Assembly (NCBI GenBank): GCA_965199975.1
Contig: OZ241340.1
Location: 868,001-932,000 of the forward strand
Direction: 5' to 3'
DNA length: 64,000 nucleotides
DNA from: JASLDZ01 sp965199975
GTDB lineage: Bacteria > Pseudomonadota > Alphaproteobacteria > Caulobacterales > Caulobacteraceae
The first letter of the stretch is position 1. Each line of letters opens with the position of its first letter. Made by a program: the position numbers and the translations under genes. This document shows positions 6,846 to 16,560 of the stretch, in pieces. The notes beneath the pieces were generated by a model. It made no database searches and was not told where the DNA came from. It saw only the letters and a program-made list of their open reading frames with translations.

Positions 6846-9800
6846 ATGACCCAGCTCAGCTTCGAGGAGATGCGCGCGCGCCTGGTCGCGGGCCACGCCT
6901 ACGACCCCGCTTCAGAGCGCGACGCCTGTGGCGTGGGCCTCGTCTGCGCCATCGACGGCCAGCCGCGGCGCGAGGTGGTGGACTTGGCCATCCGCTCGCT
7001 CAAGGCCGTGTGGCACCGGGGCGCGGTGGACGCCGATGGCATGACCGGCGACGGCGCGGGGATCATGCTGGGGGTGCCCCAGGCCTTCTTCGCCGAGGCC
7101 GCCTCGGCCACCGGCCATGCGCTGCGCCAGGGGCCGGTGGCCGTGGGCCAGATCTTCCTGCCGCGCACCGACCTCGCCGCGCAGGAGGCCTGCCGCACGC
7201 TGGTGGAGAGCGAGGTGCTGCGCGGCGGCTTCTACATCTACGGCTGGCGCCAGGTCCCGGTCGACACCTCGGTGATCGGCGCCAAGGCCGACGCCACCCG
7301 CCCCGAGATCGAGCAGATCATGCTCGCCCCGCCGCCGGGGCTGGACGGCGAGGCGGTGGAGCGGGCGCTGTTCCTGTGCCGCAAGCGCATAGAGACGCGG
7401 GCTCGCCAGGCCGGCCTTCAGCACCTCTACGTGTGCTCGCTGTCGGCGGTGAGCCTCGTCTACAAGGGCATGTTCCTGGCCGAGCACATCGACACCTTCT
7501 ACCCTGACCTGCGCGACCCTCGGGTGACCTGCGCGGCGGCGGTGTTCCACCAGCGCTACTCCACCAACACCTTCCCCGAGTGGCGCCTGGCCCAGCCCTT
7601 CCGCGCGCTCGCCCACAACGGCGAGATCAACACCCTGCGCGGCAACGTGAACTGGATGCGGTCGCATGAGATCCGCATGGCCGCCGAAGCCTTCGGCGAG
7701 GAGGGCGCCGAGGACGTCAAGCCGGTGATCCAGCCCCACGGCTCAGACTCCGCCGCGCTCGACAACGTGTTCGAGACGCTGGTGCGCGCCGGCCGCAGCG
7801 GCCCCATGGCCAAGACGCTGCTGATGCCCGAGGCGGGCAGCGACGCCCTGCCGGAGAGCCACCGCGCGCTCTACGCCTACTGCAACGCGGTGATGGAGCC
7901 GTGGGACGGCCCGGCCGCGGTGTGCGCCTTCGACGGCCGCTGGGTGGTGGCCGGCAAGGACAGGAACGGCCTGCGCCCGCTGCGCACCGCCGTCACCGAC
8001 GATGGTCTGCTGGTCGTGGGCTCGGAAGCGGGCATGGCGGGGCTCGCCGAGGCGCGCATCCGCGCCAAGGCGCACATCACCGCCGGGCGGATGCTGGCGG
8101 TCGACCTGGCCGAGGGGCGGCTCTACGGCGAGCAGGAGATCCTCGATGAACTCGCCGCGGCCCACCCCTACGCGCAGTGGCTGGGCAATGTGGTCGCGCT
8201 GGAGCCGAAGATCGGCCCCGGCCCCGAGCCCCGCCGCTACGACCGCGAGGAGCTCACCCGCCGTCAGCTGGCCGCCGGCGTCGCGATGGAGGACCTCGAG
8301 CTGATCCTCTCGCCCATGGTGGAGACCGGCAAGGAGGCCACCGGCTCCATGGGCGACGACACGCCGCTGGCGGTGCTCTCCACCCGCGGCCGTCCGCTGG
8401 CGCACTACTTCCGCCAGCAGTTCAGCCAGGTGACCAACCCGCCCATCGATCCCCTGCGCGAAGCGGGGGTGATGAGCCTGAAGACGCGCTTCAAGAACCT
8501 CGGCAACATCCTGGCGCAGGACGAGGCGCAGACCGACGTCTACGTGCTGGAGAGCCCGGTGCTCACCACCGGCATGTTCGAGCGCATCGCGGGCTTCATC
8601 GGCGAGGCCGACATCGCCACGCTGGACGCCACCATGGCGGCGCCCGACCCCGGCGCCGCGCCGGGAGCGACCCTGCGCCTGGCGCTCGATCGCCTGAGGG
8701 CCGAGGCGGAGGCCGCCGTGCGCGCCGGCCGCTCGCAGCTCGTGCTCACCGACGAGGGCTCCGGCCCCGGGCGCGCGGCCATCCCCGCCATACTGGCGAC
8801 AGGCGCGGTGCACGGCGGGCTCGTGGCGCGGGGCCTGCGCACCTACTGCTCGCTGATCGTGCGCTCGGCCGAGGCGATGGACACCCACGCCTTCGCGGTG
8901 CTGGTGGGCGTGGGGGCGACGGCGGTGAACGCCTATCTGGCGCAGGAGAGCTTCCAGGACCGGCTTGATCGCGGCCTGCACGCCGGCGTCGACCTTCGCG
9001 GTGCCTGCCTCAACTACAAGGGCGCGGTGGAGGCGGGGCTGCTGAAGATCCTGTCGAAGCTAGGCGTGTCGGTGATCTCCGCCTACCGCGGCGGCTACAA
9101 CTTCGAGGCGGTGGGCCTCAGCCGCGCGCTGGTGGCCGACATCTTCCCCGGCATGACCTCGCGCATATCCGGCATCGGCCTGGCGGGGCTGGAGCAGCAG
9201 GCGCTGGCCCTGCACGCCCGCGGCTGGGCCGCGCCCGCGCCGGCCCTGCCCATCGGCGGCTTCTACCGCCAGCGCGCCTCGGGGGAGAGCCATGCCTACC
9301 AGGCCGACATGATCCACCGCCTGCAGGCCGCCTGCGACCGGGAGGACTACACCGCCTTCAAGACCTACTCCGACGCCCTGCGCGCCCAGCCGCCCACCGC
9401 GCTGCGCGACCTGCTCGACATCCGCGCCGACAGGCCGGCCATCCCGCTCGACGAGGTGGAGAGCGTCAACGGTATCCGCCAGCGCTTCCTCACGCCCGGC
9501 ATGAGCCTGGGAGCGCTGAGCCCGGAGGCGCACGGCACGCTGAACATCGCCATGAACCGCATCGGCGCCCGCTCGGTCTCCGGCGAGGGCGGCGAGATCC
9601 CCGAGCGGGCGCGGCCCCTGCCCAACGGCGACAACGCCGACAGCGCGGTGAAGCAGATCGCCTCGGGCCGCTTCGGGGTGACCGCCGAGTACCTCAACCG
9701 CTGCCGCGAGATCGAGATCAAGGTGGCCCAGGGCGCCAAGCCGGGGGAGGGCGGCCAACTGCCGGGCTTCAAGGTCACGAGCCTGATCGCGCGTCTGCGC

Positions 9801-11357
9801 CACGCCACGCCGGGCGTGACTCTGATCTCGCCTCCGCCCCACCACGACATCTATTCCATCGAGGATCTGGCCCAGCTGATCTACGACCTGAAGCAGGTGA
9901 ACCCCACCGCCAAGGTCACCGTGAAGCTCGTGGCCTCCTCGGGCATCGGCGCCATCGCGGCGGGCGTCGCCAAGGCCAAGGCCGACACCATCCTCATCTC
10001 CGGCCACGTGGGCGGCACCGGCGCCTCGCCGCAGACCTCGATCAAGCAGGCAGGCGCGCCGTGGGAGATGGGCCTTTCCGAGGCGCATCAGGTGCTCACC
10101 CTCAACCGCCTGCGCGACCGGGTGACCTTGCGCGCCGATGGTGGCATGCGCACCGGCCGCGACGTGGTGATCGCCGCGCTGCTGGGCGCCGAGGAGTTCG
10201 GAATCGGCACCGCCTCGCTGGTGGCCATGGGGTGTTTGATGGTGCGCCAGTGCCATTCCAACACCTGCCCCGTGGGCGTGTGCACGCAGGACGAGGCGCT
10301 GCGCGCCAAGTTCAGCGGCACGCCCGAGAAGGTGATCGCCCTCTTCAGCTTCATCGCCGAGGAGGTGCGCGAACTCCTCGCCAAGCTCGGCGCGCGCACC
10401 CTGCAGGAGATCGTCGGCCGCACCGACCTCCTGCAGCAGGTGAGCCGCGGGGGCGAGCACCTCGACGACCTCGACCTCAACCCGCTCCTGGTGCGCGCCG
10501 ACCCCAACGCCGCGCCGCCCGCCTACCCACGCGCCCGCACCGAGCCGCCGCCCTCGCTCGACGAGGAGGTGCTGACCGACGCCGCGCCCCTGTTCGAGCG
10601 GGGCGAAAAAATGCAGCTCACCTATGCGGTGCGCAACACGCAGCGGGCCATCGGCGCGCGCGTCTCCTCCCACATCGTGCGCCGCTTCGGAGACGAGGGG
10701 CTGCAGGCGGGGCGGCTCACCCTGCGCCTGCGCGGCTCGGCCGGGCAGAGCCTGGGCGCCTGGGCGGTTCAGGGCCTGCGCATCGAGCTCACCGGCGACG
10801 CCAACGACTATGTGGGCAAGGGGCTCTCGGGCGCCACGCTGGTGATCCGCCCCGCACCGCAGCTGGCCGACCCGGGCGACCAGGCGCTGATCGGCTCCAC
10901 CGTGCTCTACGGCGCCACCTCGGGCCGGCTGTTCGCCGCAGGGCGCGCGGGCGAGCGCTTCGCGGTGCGCAACTCGGGCGCGACCGCCGTGATCGAGGGC
11001 TGCGGCGCCAACGGCTGCGAGTACATGACGGGCGGTGAGGCGGTGGTGCTGGGCGCCATCGGCCCCAACTTCGCCGCGGGCATGACCGGCGGTTTGGCCT
11101 GGGTGTTCGACGCCGATGGGCGGATGGGGCGGCGGCTCAACCTCGACAGCGTGGTCGCCGCCCCCGTCGAGGACGGCGCCGACGCCAAGCGCCTGCGCGC
11201 CCTCGTGGAACTGCACGCCGCCGAGACGGGCTCGCCGCGGGCGCGGGGACTGCTCGATGATTGGGAGCACGCCCGCGGCGCCATGCTGCAGATCACGCCG
11301 CGCGAGACGCTGGCGCTGCGTGCGAACGCCGCCGAGCGGCCGGCCCTGGTGGGCTGA
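6846..11357 (+). CDS. gltB: Glutamate synthase, large (alpha) subunit
   Basis: NADPH-dependent glutamate synthase large subunit, 1503 residues. It transfers the glutamine amide to 2-oxoglutarate. Domains in order: class II glutamine amidotransferase with nucleophile Cys28 in RDACGVGL after a short propeptide; central domain; FMN-binding synthase domain; the 3Fe-4S ligands in CLMVRQCHSNTC; and the C-terminal GXGXG beta-helix (GANGCEYMTGGEAVVLG). ATG 6846 has GGGGGGAGAG upstream and places Cys28 correctly; the long open frame upstream is not conserved. The small subunit gene gltD is not next to it in this window, which is less common than a gltBD operon. Confidence 0.97.
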   Translation: MTQLSFEEMRARLVAGHAYDPASERDACGVGLVCAIDGQPRREVVDLAIRSLKAVWHRGAVDADGMTGDGAGIMLGVPQAFFAEAASATGHALRQGPVAVGQIFLPRTDLAAQEACRTLVESEVLRGGFYIYGWRQVPVDTSVIGAKADATRPEIEQIMLAPPPGLDGEAVERALFLCRKRIETRARQAGLQHLYVCSLSAVSLVYKGMFLAEHIDTFYPDLRDPRVTCAAAVFHQRYSTNTFPEWRLAQPFRALAHNGEINTLRGNVNWMRSHEIRMAAEAFGEEGAEDVKPVIQPHGSDSAALDNVFETLVRAGRSGPMAKTLLMPEAGSDALPESHRALYAYCNAVMEPWDGPAAVCAFDGRWVVAGKDRNGLRPLRTAVTDDGLLVVGSEAGMAGLAEARIRAKAHITAGRMLAVDLAEGRLYGEQEILDELAAAHPYAQWLGNVVALEPKIGPGPEPRRYDREELTRRQLAAGVAMEDLELILSPMVETGKEATGSMGDDTPLAVLSTRGRPLAHYFRQQFSQVTNPPIDPLREAGVMSLKTRFKNLGNILAQDEAQTDVYVLESPVLTTGMFERIAGFIGEADIATLDATMAAPDPGAAPGATLRLALDRLRAEAEAAVRAGRSQLVLTDEGSGPGRAAIPAILATGAVHGGLVARGLRTYCSLIVRSAEAMDTHAFAVLVGVGATAVNAYLAQESFQDRLDRGLHAGVDLRGACLNYKGAVEAGLLKILSKLGVSVISAYRGGYNFEAVGLSRALVADIFPGMTSRISGIGLAGLEQQALALHARGWAAPAPALPIGGFYRQRASGESHAYQADMIHRLQAACDREDYTAFKTYSDALRAQPPTALRDLLDIRADRPAIPLDEVESVNGIRQRFLTPGMSLGALSPEAHGTLNIAMNRIGARSVSGEGGEIPERARPLPNGDNADSAVKQIASGRFGVTAEYLNRCREIEIKVAQGAKPGEGGQLPGFKVTSLIARLRHATPGVTLISPPPHHDIYSIEDLAQLIYDLKQVNPTAKVTVKLVASSGIGAIAAGVAKAKADTILISGHVGGTGASPQTSIKQAGAPWEMGLSEAHQVLTLNRLRDRVTLRADGGMRTGRDVVIAALLGAEEFGIGTASLVAMGCLMVRQCHSNTCPVGVCTQDEALRAKFSGTPEKVIALFSFIAEEVRELLAKLGARTLQEIVGRTDLLQQVSRGGEHLDDLDLNPLLVRADPNAAPPAYPRARTEPPPSLDEEVLTDAAPLFERGEKMQLTYAVRNTQRAIGARVSSHIVRRFGDEGLQAGRLTLRLRGSAGQSLGAWAVQGLRIELTGDANDYVGKGLSGATLVIRPAPQLADPGDQALIGSTVLYGATSGRLFAAGRAGERFAVRNSGATAVIEGCGANGCEYMTGGEAVVLGAIGPNFAAGMTGGLAWVFDADGRMGRRLNLDSVVAAPVEDGADAKRLRALVELHAAETGSPRARGLLDDWEHARGAMLQITPRETLALRANAAERPALVG

Positions 11358-11406
11358 GGCGTGCGTCTGTCAGGATCGGGCGCGAAAGCACGCCACCTCG
11401 ACACGC

Positions 11407-11505
11407 CGCCTTCCTCGGCCCTGTGCCGAGGCCCCAGCGACACGCAGACCCGAGAGCGCCGCAAGCGCACCACTCCGGGTCCTCGGCACAAGGCCTAGGG
11501 AGGCG
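11407..11505. repeat. Long imperfect inverted-repeat element (palindromic intergenic unit)
   Basis: Arms 11407-11431 and 11481-11505 are inverted copies with 22 of 25 positions matching; the left arm contains its own 7-bp hairpin (CCTCGGC/GCCGAGG). An inner pair, GACCCGAG near 11447 and CTCCGGGTC near 11473, adds a second stem. It sits between the gltB stop and the convergent SRPBCC gene. It looks like a dispersed palindromic unit or a strong bidirectional hairpin. Copy number elsewhere cannot be seen from one window. Confidence 0.6.
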
Positions 11506-11549
11506 TGAAGGGGGCAGGGCGTGCGATATCCGTCTCGCGCCGAGGCGCG

Positions 11550-12017
11550 CTACAGCGAGGCGGCCAGCGCCTCCAACTGGTCGGCGCACTGGTTCCAGCC
11601 GGCGTGGAAGCCCATGGCCTCGTGGGCGTGCGTGTCCTCGACGGTCCAGTGGCGGACCTCCACGCGGTAGCGCGTGCCGTCGCCGTCGGGGGCGAGGGTC
11701 ATCTGCGCGGTCATGAACGGCTTGGCCGAGGGCTCCCAGGCGCGGACGTAGGCGTCGGTGAAGACCAGCTTCTCGCCGGGCACGACCTCCAGGTAGACGC
11801 CGCGACCCGGGTGCTCGGTCCCGTCGGGGCTGCGCATGACCACGAGCGTCGAGCCGCCCGCCCGGGTGTCGAGCTCGACCTTGGCCACGCTCCAGGGCGC
11901 GGGCGCAAACCAGCGGGCCATCAGCTCGGGCTCGCTCCAGCAGCGCCACACCGCGGCGGGCGGCGCAGCGAGGTGGCGGTCGAGCGTCAGCATGCGCTCT
12001 TCGGGCGCGTCGGCCAT
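11550..12017 (-). CDS. SRPBCC / AHSA1-type START-like domain protein
   Basis: A 155-residue protein with the AHSA1-like pattern: LTLDRHLAAPPAAVWRCWSE at the N-terminus, LMARWFAPAPW, GGSTLVVMRSPDG, then the C-terminal helix EAMGFHAGWNQCADQLEALA. These single-domain proteins form a hydrophobic ligand-binding cavity; physiological ligands are mostly unknown. In other bacteria they are often paired with ArsR regulators, but none is adjacent here. Monocistronic and divergent from the SDR gene. Confidence 0.85.
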   Translation of the reverse strand: MADAPEERMLTLDRHLAAPPAAVWRCWSEPELMARWFAPAPWSVAKVELDTRAGGSTLVVMRSPDGTEHPGRGVYLEVVPGEKLVFTDAYVRAWEPSAKPFMTAQMTLAPDGDGTRYRVEVRHWTVEDTHAHEAMGFHAGWNQCADQLEALAASL

Positions 12018-12102
12018 AGGCGGATCTCCGTGGTTTCCCCTCCTGGTGAGCCTCCGCTAGAACGGCCGCCCCCGTCCACCTTGCCCGCCTCCGAGGTCGC
12101 CC

Positions 12103-12885
12103 GTGAAGCTCGACTCCTCCGTCTCCGCCGTGGTCACCGGCGCCGCCTCGGGCCTGGGGGCCGCTACGGCGCGCGCGCTCGCGGCCCGGGGCGTGAGAGT
12201 GGCGATCTTCGACATGAACGCCGAGGCGGGCCAGGCCATCTCGAGCGAGATCGGCGGCGCGTTCGCCCGGGTGGACGTGACCGACGACGCCTCGGTCGAC
12301 GCCGGCTTCGAGGCGGCGCGGGCGGCGCATGGGGTGGAGCGCATCCTGGTCAACTGCGCGGGCATCGCGCCCGGCGCCAAGACGGTGGGGCGCGACAAGG
12401 CCACTGGCGCGGTGAAGCCGCACGCGCTTTCGCTTTTCCAGACAGTCATCAACGTGAATCTCGTAGGCACCTTCCGGTGCATCGCCCAGAGCGCCGCGGC
12501 AATGGTGGCGCTCGACCCTCTGGAGGGCGGCGAGCGCGGCGCCATCGTCTGCACCGCCTCGGTGGCCGCGCAGGACGGGCAGGTCGGGCAGGCCGCCTAC
12601 GCCGCCTCCAAGGCGGGCGTCATGGGCATGACCCTGCCTATCGCACGCGACCTGATGGGCGACGGCGTGCGGGTGAACACCATCCTGCCGGGCATCTTCG
12701 AGACGCCCATGATGGCGGGGATGCCGCAGAACGTGCAGGACGCTCTCGCCGCCAGCGTGCCTTTCCCCAAGCGCCTGGGGCGCGCCGGGGAGTACGCCGA
12801 TCTGGCGCTGTTCCTGCTGGAGCAAGGCTACATGAACGCCGCCACCGTGCGGATGGACGGCGCCATCCGCCTCGCCCCGCGCTGA
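12103..12885 (+). CDS. Short-chain dehydrogenase, 3-hydroxyacyl-CoA dehydrogenase type 2-like
   Basis: Classical SDR of 260 residues: TGAASGLG cofactor motif (about 12-19), NCAG (84-87), catalytic Ser153, Tyr166 and Lys170 in YAASK. The aspartate in IFDMNAEAG after the second strand indicates NAD(H). The insertion KATGAVKPHALSLFQTVINV and PGIFETPMM resemble HSD17B10/3-hydroxyacyl-CoA dehydrogenase type 2, which oxidises 3-hydroxyacyl-CoAs in fatty-acid or branched-chain amino acid breakdown. The start is GTG 12103; no ATG lies before the Rossmann motif. Confidence 0.85.
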   Translation: MKLDSSVSAVVTGAASGLGAATARALAARGVRVAIFDMNAEAGQAISSEIGGAFARVDVTDDASVDAGFEAARAAHGVERILVNCAGIAPGAKTVGRDKATGAVKPHALSLFQTVINVNLVGTFRCIAQSAAAMVALDPLEGGERGAIVCTASVAAQDGQVGQAAYAASKAGVMGMTLPIARDLMGDGVRVNTILPGIFETPMMAGMPQNVQDALAASVPFPKRLGRAGEYADLALFLLEQGYMNAATVRMDGAIRLAPR

Positions 12886-12924
12886 GATTCGCAGCGAAGG
12901 CGCTGGCCCAGACAGGCGGGCGGA

Positions 12925-13434
12925 CTAGCTCTTCGGAAGGCGGGGCCGCCATACGCCCAGAGCGATGTTCGCGGCCGAGACTGCGAGGAGCAACCACAGC
13001 GTCGCGGTCTCGGCGCCCAGCAGGCGCACCGCCGCGGCCGGGTCCGGCGCGCCCAGCCGCGCGATCGCACTGTTCGTCGCTTCGTCCTGGATCGGGCCCA
13101 GGACCTGCAACCCGCTCTCGAGGATGACGATGCCGGTCGCCGCCTTCGCCCAGGCCCACGCCGTATTCTGGAACGCGGGGGTCGCCGCCATCGAAAGGAG
13201 GCCGGCGATAACGGTCAGCACCATCGAAGGGCCTATGATCCACGCCGCGATCTTCGCCATGGCGCCCACCAGTTCGCCATAGCCTTCCATGCGGATCGCC
13301 GCCGATGCGCGCACGGCCACGACCGCCATGGCGGCCATGCCTCCCAAGAGCCCGGCGGCCCCGAGCGTGTGGAGGAACTTCAAAAGACGTCGCAAGGCGG
13401 GTCTCGTGATGAGATGGGCTCGACGCACCACCAT
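12925..13434 (-). CDS. Four-helix integral membrane protein (DUF2269-like)
   Basis: About 169 residues with hydrophobic segments at roughly 22-42, 60-85, 98-115 and 140-162. The N-terminal LLKFLHTLGAAGLLGGMAAM resembles the His-containing first helix of DUF2269 and related small membrane proteins. It follows cyoD on the same strand after a 65-bp gap, so it may be expressed with the quinol oxidase operon in place of the usual cyoE or surf1. Function unknown; the ATG at 13434 is a choice among several possible starts. Confidence 0.6.
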   Translation of the reverse strand: MVVRRAHLITRPALRRLLKFLHTLGAAGLLGGMAAMAVVAVRASAAIRMEGYGELVGAMAKIAAWIIGPSMVLTVIAGLLSMAATPAFQNTAWAWAKAATGIVILESGLQVLGPIQDEATNSAIARLGAPDPAAAVRLLGAETATLWLLLAVSAANIALGVWRPRLPKS

Positions 13435-13499
13435 ACCACGGCGCCCGACCGCATTCCGGCACGGCGACCTCGCGATCTTCGCCGCCTTGGGGCGGAAGG

Positions 13500-13910
13500 C
13501 TAGCGCTGCATCTGCATGACGTGGGTCATGCTGGGCATGTTGTGGTTGAGGTTGGCCATGATCCACAGCGAGCCGCCCATGATCAGGATGACGATCAGGA
13601 CGCCGAAGGCCAGGGCCAGCACGTTGTTGGTGTTGTCCGGCCCGGTGGTGATGTGCAGGAAGAAGACCAGGTGCACACCCATCTGGGCGATGGCCATGAC
13701 GACCAGCGCGACCGGCAGCGCCGGCGCCCAGACCAGCCCCGTGGCCGGCAGGACGAAGGCCCCCACCGTCAGGATTGTCGCGAAGCCTAGGCCCACGCCA
13801 TAGCCCACAAGGCCGCCGGCGATGCTGCCCTTCTGCTCGTCGCCGGGTGCGATGTCGGTCTCGCGCACGCCGTGGTCCTCCACGTCTTCGGCGGTGGCGT
13901 CCAGGCTCAT
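13500..13910 (-). CDS. cyoD: Cytochrome o ubiquinol oxidase subunit IV
   Basis: A 136-residue protein with a charged N-terminus and three membrane helices (about 30-52, 60-85, 98-120). The LVFFLHITTGPDNTNNVLAL segment is typical of CyoD. This accessory subunit helps assemble the haem-copper quinol oxidase. The start codon overlaps the cyoC stop (ATGA), placing it fourth in cyoABCD. Confidence 0.93.
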   Translation of the reverse strand: MSLDATAEDVEDHGVRETDIAPGDEQKGSIAGGLVGYGVGLGFATILTVGAFVLPATGLVWAPALPVALVVMAIAQMGVHLVFFLHITTGPDNTNNVLALAFGVLIVILIMGGSLWIMANLNHNMPSMTHVMQMQR

Positions 13911-14551
13911 ACCGCCGCTCCCAAGAGGTAGACGACGGTGAAGACCGCCACCCAGATGATATCCAGCGCGTGCCAGAACAGGTTGAAGCAGAGGATGCGG
14001 CGCTGGATATCCTCGCGGAAGCCCTTCGCCCACACCTGCGCCATCATGGTGCCAAGCCAGAGCAGCCCCATCGTCACGTGCAGGCCGTGGCAGCCCACGA
14101 GCGAGAAGAAGGCGGACAGGAAGGCGGAGCGCTGGGGGCCGAAGCCCCGGCTCACGAGGTCGGCGAACTCCTTCGCCTCCAGAAACAGGAAGCCCGCGCC
14201 GAGGAGGCCCGTCAGCAGCATGGCGATCTGGAAGACCGTCACGTTGCGCTGCTGCGCGCCGATGGCGGCGACGCCGCACGCGAAGGAGGAAAGCAGCAGC
14301 AGCGCCGTCTCGATCGCGACATTGCCGAGGTCGAAGATCTGCTTGCCGGAAGGGCCACCCGCCGTGGCCCCCGCCAGCACCGCATAGGCGGCGAAGAAGG
14401 CCGAGAACATGATGATGTCGGAGAGCAGGAAGATCCAGAAGCCGTAGCCCACGATGATCCGCTTGGAGGGCGGGCCGTCGTCGCCGTGCCCGTCTCCGTG
14501 GCCGATGTGGTGGGGATCGCGCGATCGCGCGGCGGCGTGGGCGGCGCTCAC
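13907..14551 (-). CDS. cyoC: Cytochrome o ubiquinol oxidase subunit III
   Basis: A 214-residue, five-helix protein of the COX3 family lacking the first two helices of cytochrome c oxidase subunit III, as in CyoC. Key segments are FWIFLLSDIIMFSAFFAAYAV, FLFLEAKEFADLV and GCHGLHVTMGLLWL. The N-terminus is His/Asp/Gly-rich (HHIGHGDGHGDDG). The start is a GTG overlapping the cyoB TGA, indicating translational coupling. Confidence 0.94.
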   Translation of the reverse strand: MSAAHAAARSRDPHHIGHGDGHGDDGPPSKRIIVGYGFWIFLLSDIIMFSAFFAAYAVLAGATAGGPSGKQIFDLGNVAIETALLLLSSFACGVAAIGAQQRNVTVFQIAMLLTGLLGAGFLFLEAKEFADLVSRGFGPQRSAFLSAFFSLVGCHGLHVTMGLLWLGTMMAQVWAKGFREDIQRRILCFNLFWHALDIIWVAVFTVVYLLGAAV

Positions 14552-16560
14552 CGCTGGGCCTGCTGCAGGGCGTCGGCGCGGTTGCGGCGGTTCTCGCGGG
14601 CGATCTTGGCGACGGTCTCGGCGGGGATCTCCTCCTCGTGCACGTCCTTCCAGGCGAAGACCACGAAGGTGGCGTAGGCGCCGACGAAGCCCACGATGGC
14701 CATCCACCAGATGTGCCAGATCATGGAGAACCCAATCAGAGTGGCGAAGAAGGCGCAGACCACGCCGGTGGCCGAGTTGCGCGGCATCTCGATCGCCTCG
14801 TAGTCGGGCTCGTCGGAAAGCTTACGCTGCTCGCGGGCGATGGCTTTGATCGACCAGTAGGCCTCCTCGCCACGCACGTCGGGCAGCACGGGAAAGTTGA
14901 AGATGGGCGGCGGCGAGGGTGTGGCCCACTCCAGCGAGCGCCCGTCCCACGGGTCTCCGGTGAGATCGCGCAAGCTGTCGCGGTCGCGGATCGAGGTGAA
15001 CAGCTGGACGATCTGGCAGACGATGCCGGCGAAGATGATCAGCGCGCCGCAGGCGGCGACCAGCAGCCACGGCCGCCATGCCGCCACCTCGTAGTGCTGC
15101 ATGCGCCGCGTCATGCCCAGGAAGCCCAGCCAATAGAGCGGCGCGAAGGCGACCCAGAAGCCCACCAGCCAGCACCAGAAGGCGGCCTTGCCCCAGCCTT
15201 CGTGCAGGCGGAACCCGAAGGCCTTGGGGAACCAGAAGGTGTAGCCGGCGAAGGCGCCGAACAGCGTGCCGCCGATCAGTACATTGTGGAAGTGCGCCAC
15301 CAGGAACAGCGAGTTGTGCAGCACGAAGTCAGCCGGCGGCACAGCCAGCAGCACGCCCGTCATGCCGCCGATGGTGAAGGTCACCATGAAGCCCAAAGAC
15401 CACAACATCGACTGGGAGAAGCGGATGGTGCCGCCGTACATGGTGAAGAGCCAGTTGAACACCTTCACCCCAGTCGGCACGGCGATCACCGTCGTCATGA
15501 TCCCGAACACGGCGTTGACGTCGCCGCCCGCGCCCATGGTGAAGAAGTGGTGCAGCCACACCATGAAAGCCAGAATGCAGATGGCCATCGTCGCCAGAAC
15601 CATCGAGCGATACCCGAACAACGGCTTGCCCGAAAAGGTCGAAACCACCTCCGAGAAGATACCGAAGGCGGGCAGAATGACGATGTAGACCTCGGGGTGT
15701 CCCCACGCCCAGATGAGGTTCATGAACATCATGACATTGCCGCCGGCTTCGTTGGTGAAGAAGTGGAAGCCAAGGTATCGGTCGAGCAGCAGCATAGCCG
15801 ACGTGGCGGTCAGGATCGGGAAGGCGGCGACGACCAGGAGATTGGTGGCCAGCGACGTCCAGCAGAACATCGGCATGCGCAGATAGCTCATGCCAGGCGC
15901 GCGCATCTTCAGGATGGTGGTGACGAGGTTCACCCCCCCGATCAGCGTCCCCACCCCCGATATGGTCAGCGCCACCAGCCAATAGTCGACGCCCACCCCG
16001 GGCGAGTAGGCGATCTCCGACAGCGGAGGATAGGGGAGCCAGCCTGTGCGCTGGAACTCGCCGATGACGAGCGACATGTTGACCAGAAGCGCGCCCGAGC
16101 ACGTCAGCCAGAAAGCTACCGAGTTGAAGGTGGGAAAGGCCACGTCGCGTACGCCCAGCTGCAACGGCAAGACGAAGTTCATCAGCCCGAACATGAAGGG
16201 CATGGCGACGAAGAAGATCATGATAGTGCCGTGCGCCGAGAATATCTGGTTGTAGTGCTCAGGCGGCAAGTATCCGGGGCCATGGAAGGCCAGCGCCTGC
16301 TGCGAACGCATCAACAGCGCGTCGGAGAAGCCGCGCAGCAGCATGATGAGCGCCAGTATGCAGTACATCACGCCGATCCGTTTGTGGTCGACGCTCCTGA
16401 TCCACTCGTTCCACACGTAGGGCGCGTGACCTTTGGCGATCACCCAGGCGATGACGCCGAAGAGGATGAGGGTCACAGTGACGCCGGCCACCATGGGCGC
16501 GGGCTGGTCGAGGGGAACGGCCGACCAGCTCAGCTTCCCGAAGATCCACGACCAGTTCAT
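14548..16560 (-). CDS. cyoB: Cytochrome o ubiquinol oxidase subunit I
   Basis: Catalytic haem-copper subunit, 670 residues, with the CyoB-type extra helices. Seen: FSAHGTIMIFF (low-spin haem His), WAWGHPEVYIVILP (CuB His and cross-linked Tyr), WLHHFFTMG (the CuB His pair), LVAHFHNVLIGG (the two haem ligands). It reduces O2 to water with ubiquinol as donor and pumps protons through the cytoplasmic membrane. Its ATG overlaps the cyoA stop. Confidence 0.97.
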   Translation of the reverse strand: MNWSWIFGKLSWSAVPLDQPAPMVAGVTVTLILFGVIAWVIAKGHAPYVWNEWIRSVDHKRIGVMYCILALIMLLRGFSDALLMRSQQALAFHGPGYLPPEHYNQIFSAHGTIMIFFVAMPFMFGLMNFVLPLQLGVRDVAFPTFNSVAFWLTCSGALLVNMSLVIGEFQRTGWLPYPPLSEIAYSPGVGVDYWLVALTISGVGTLIGGVNLVTTILKMRAPGMSYLRMPMFCWTSLATNLLVVAAFPILTATSAMLLLDRYLGFHFFTNEAGGNVMMFMNLIWAWGHPEVYIVILPAFGIFSEVVSTFSGKPLFGYRSMVLATMAICILAFMVWLHHFFTMGAGGDVNAVFGIMTTVIAVPTGVKVFNWLFTMYGGTIRFSQSMLWSLGFMVTFTIGGMTGVLLAVPPADFVLHNSLFLVAHFHNVLIGGTLFGAFAGYTFWFPKAFGFRLHEGWGKAAFWCWLVGFWVAFAPLYWLGFLGMTRRMQHYEVAAWRPWLLVAACGALIIFAGIVCQIVQLFTSIRDRDSLRDLTGDPWDGRSLEWATPSPPPIFNFPVLPDVRGEEAYWSIKAIAREQRKLSDEPDYEAIEMPRNSATGVVCAFFATLIGFSMIWHIWWMAIVGFVGAYATFVVFAWKDVHEEEIPAETVAKIARENRRNRADALQQAQR

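Noticed and set aside
9060..11270. A 736-codon open frame antisense to gltB
   Set aside because: It has Arg/Gly/His-rich low-complexity composition typical of antisense reading in high-GC DNA, while the plus strand encodes a complete GltB.
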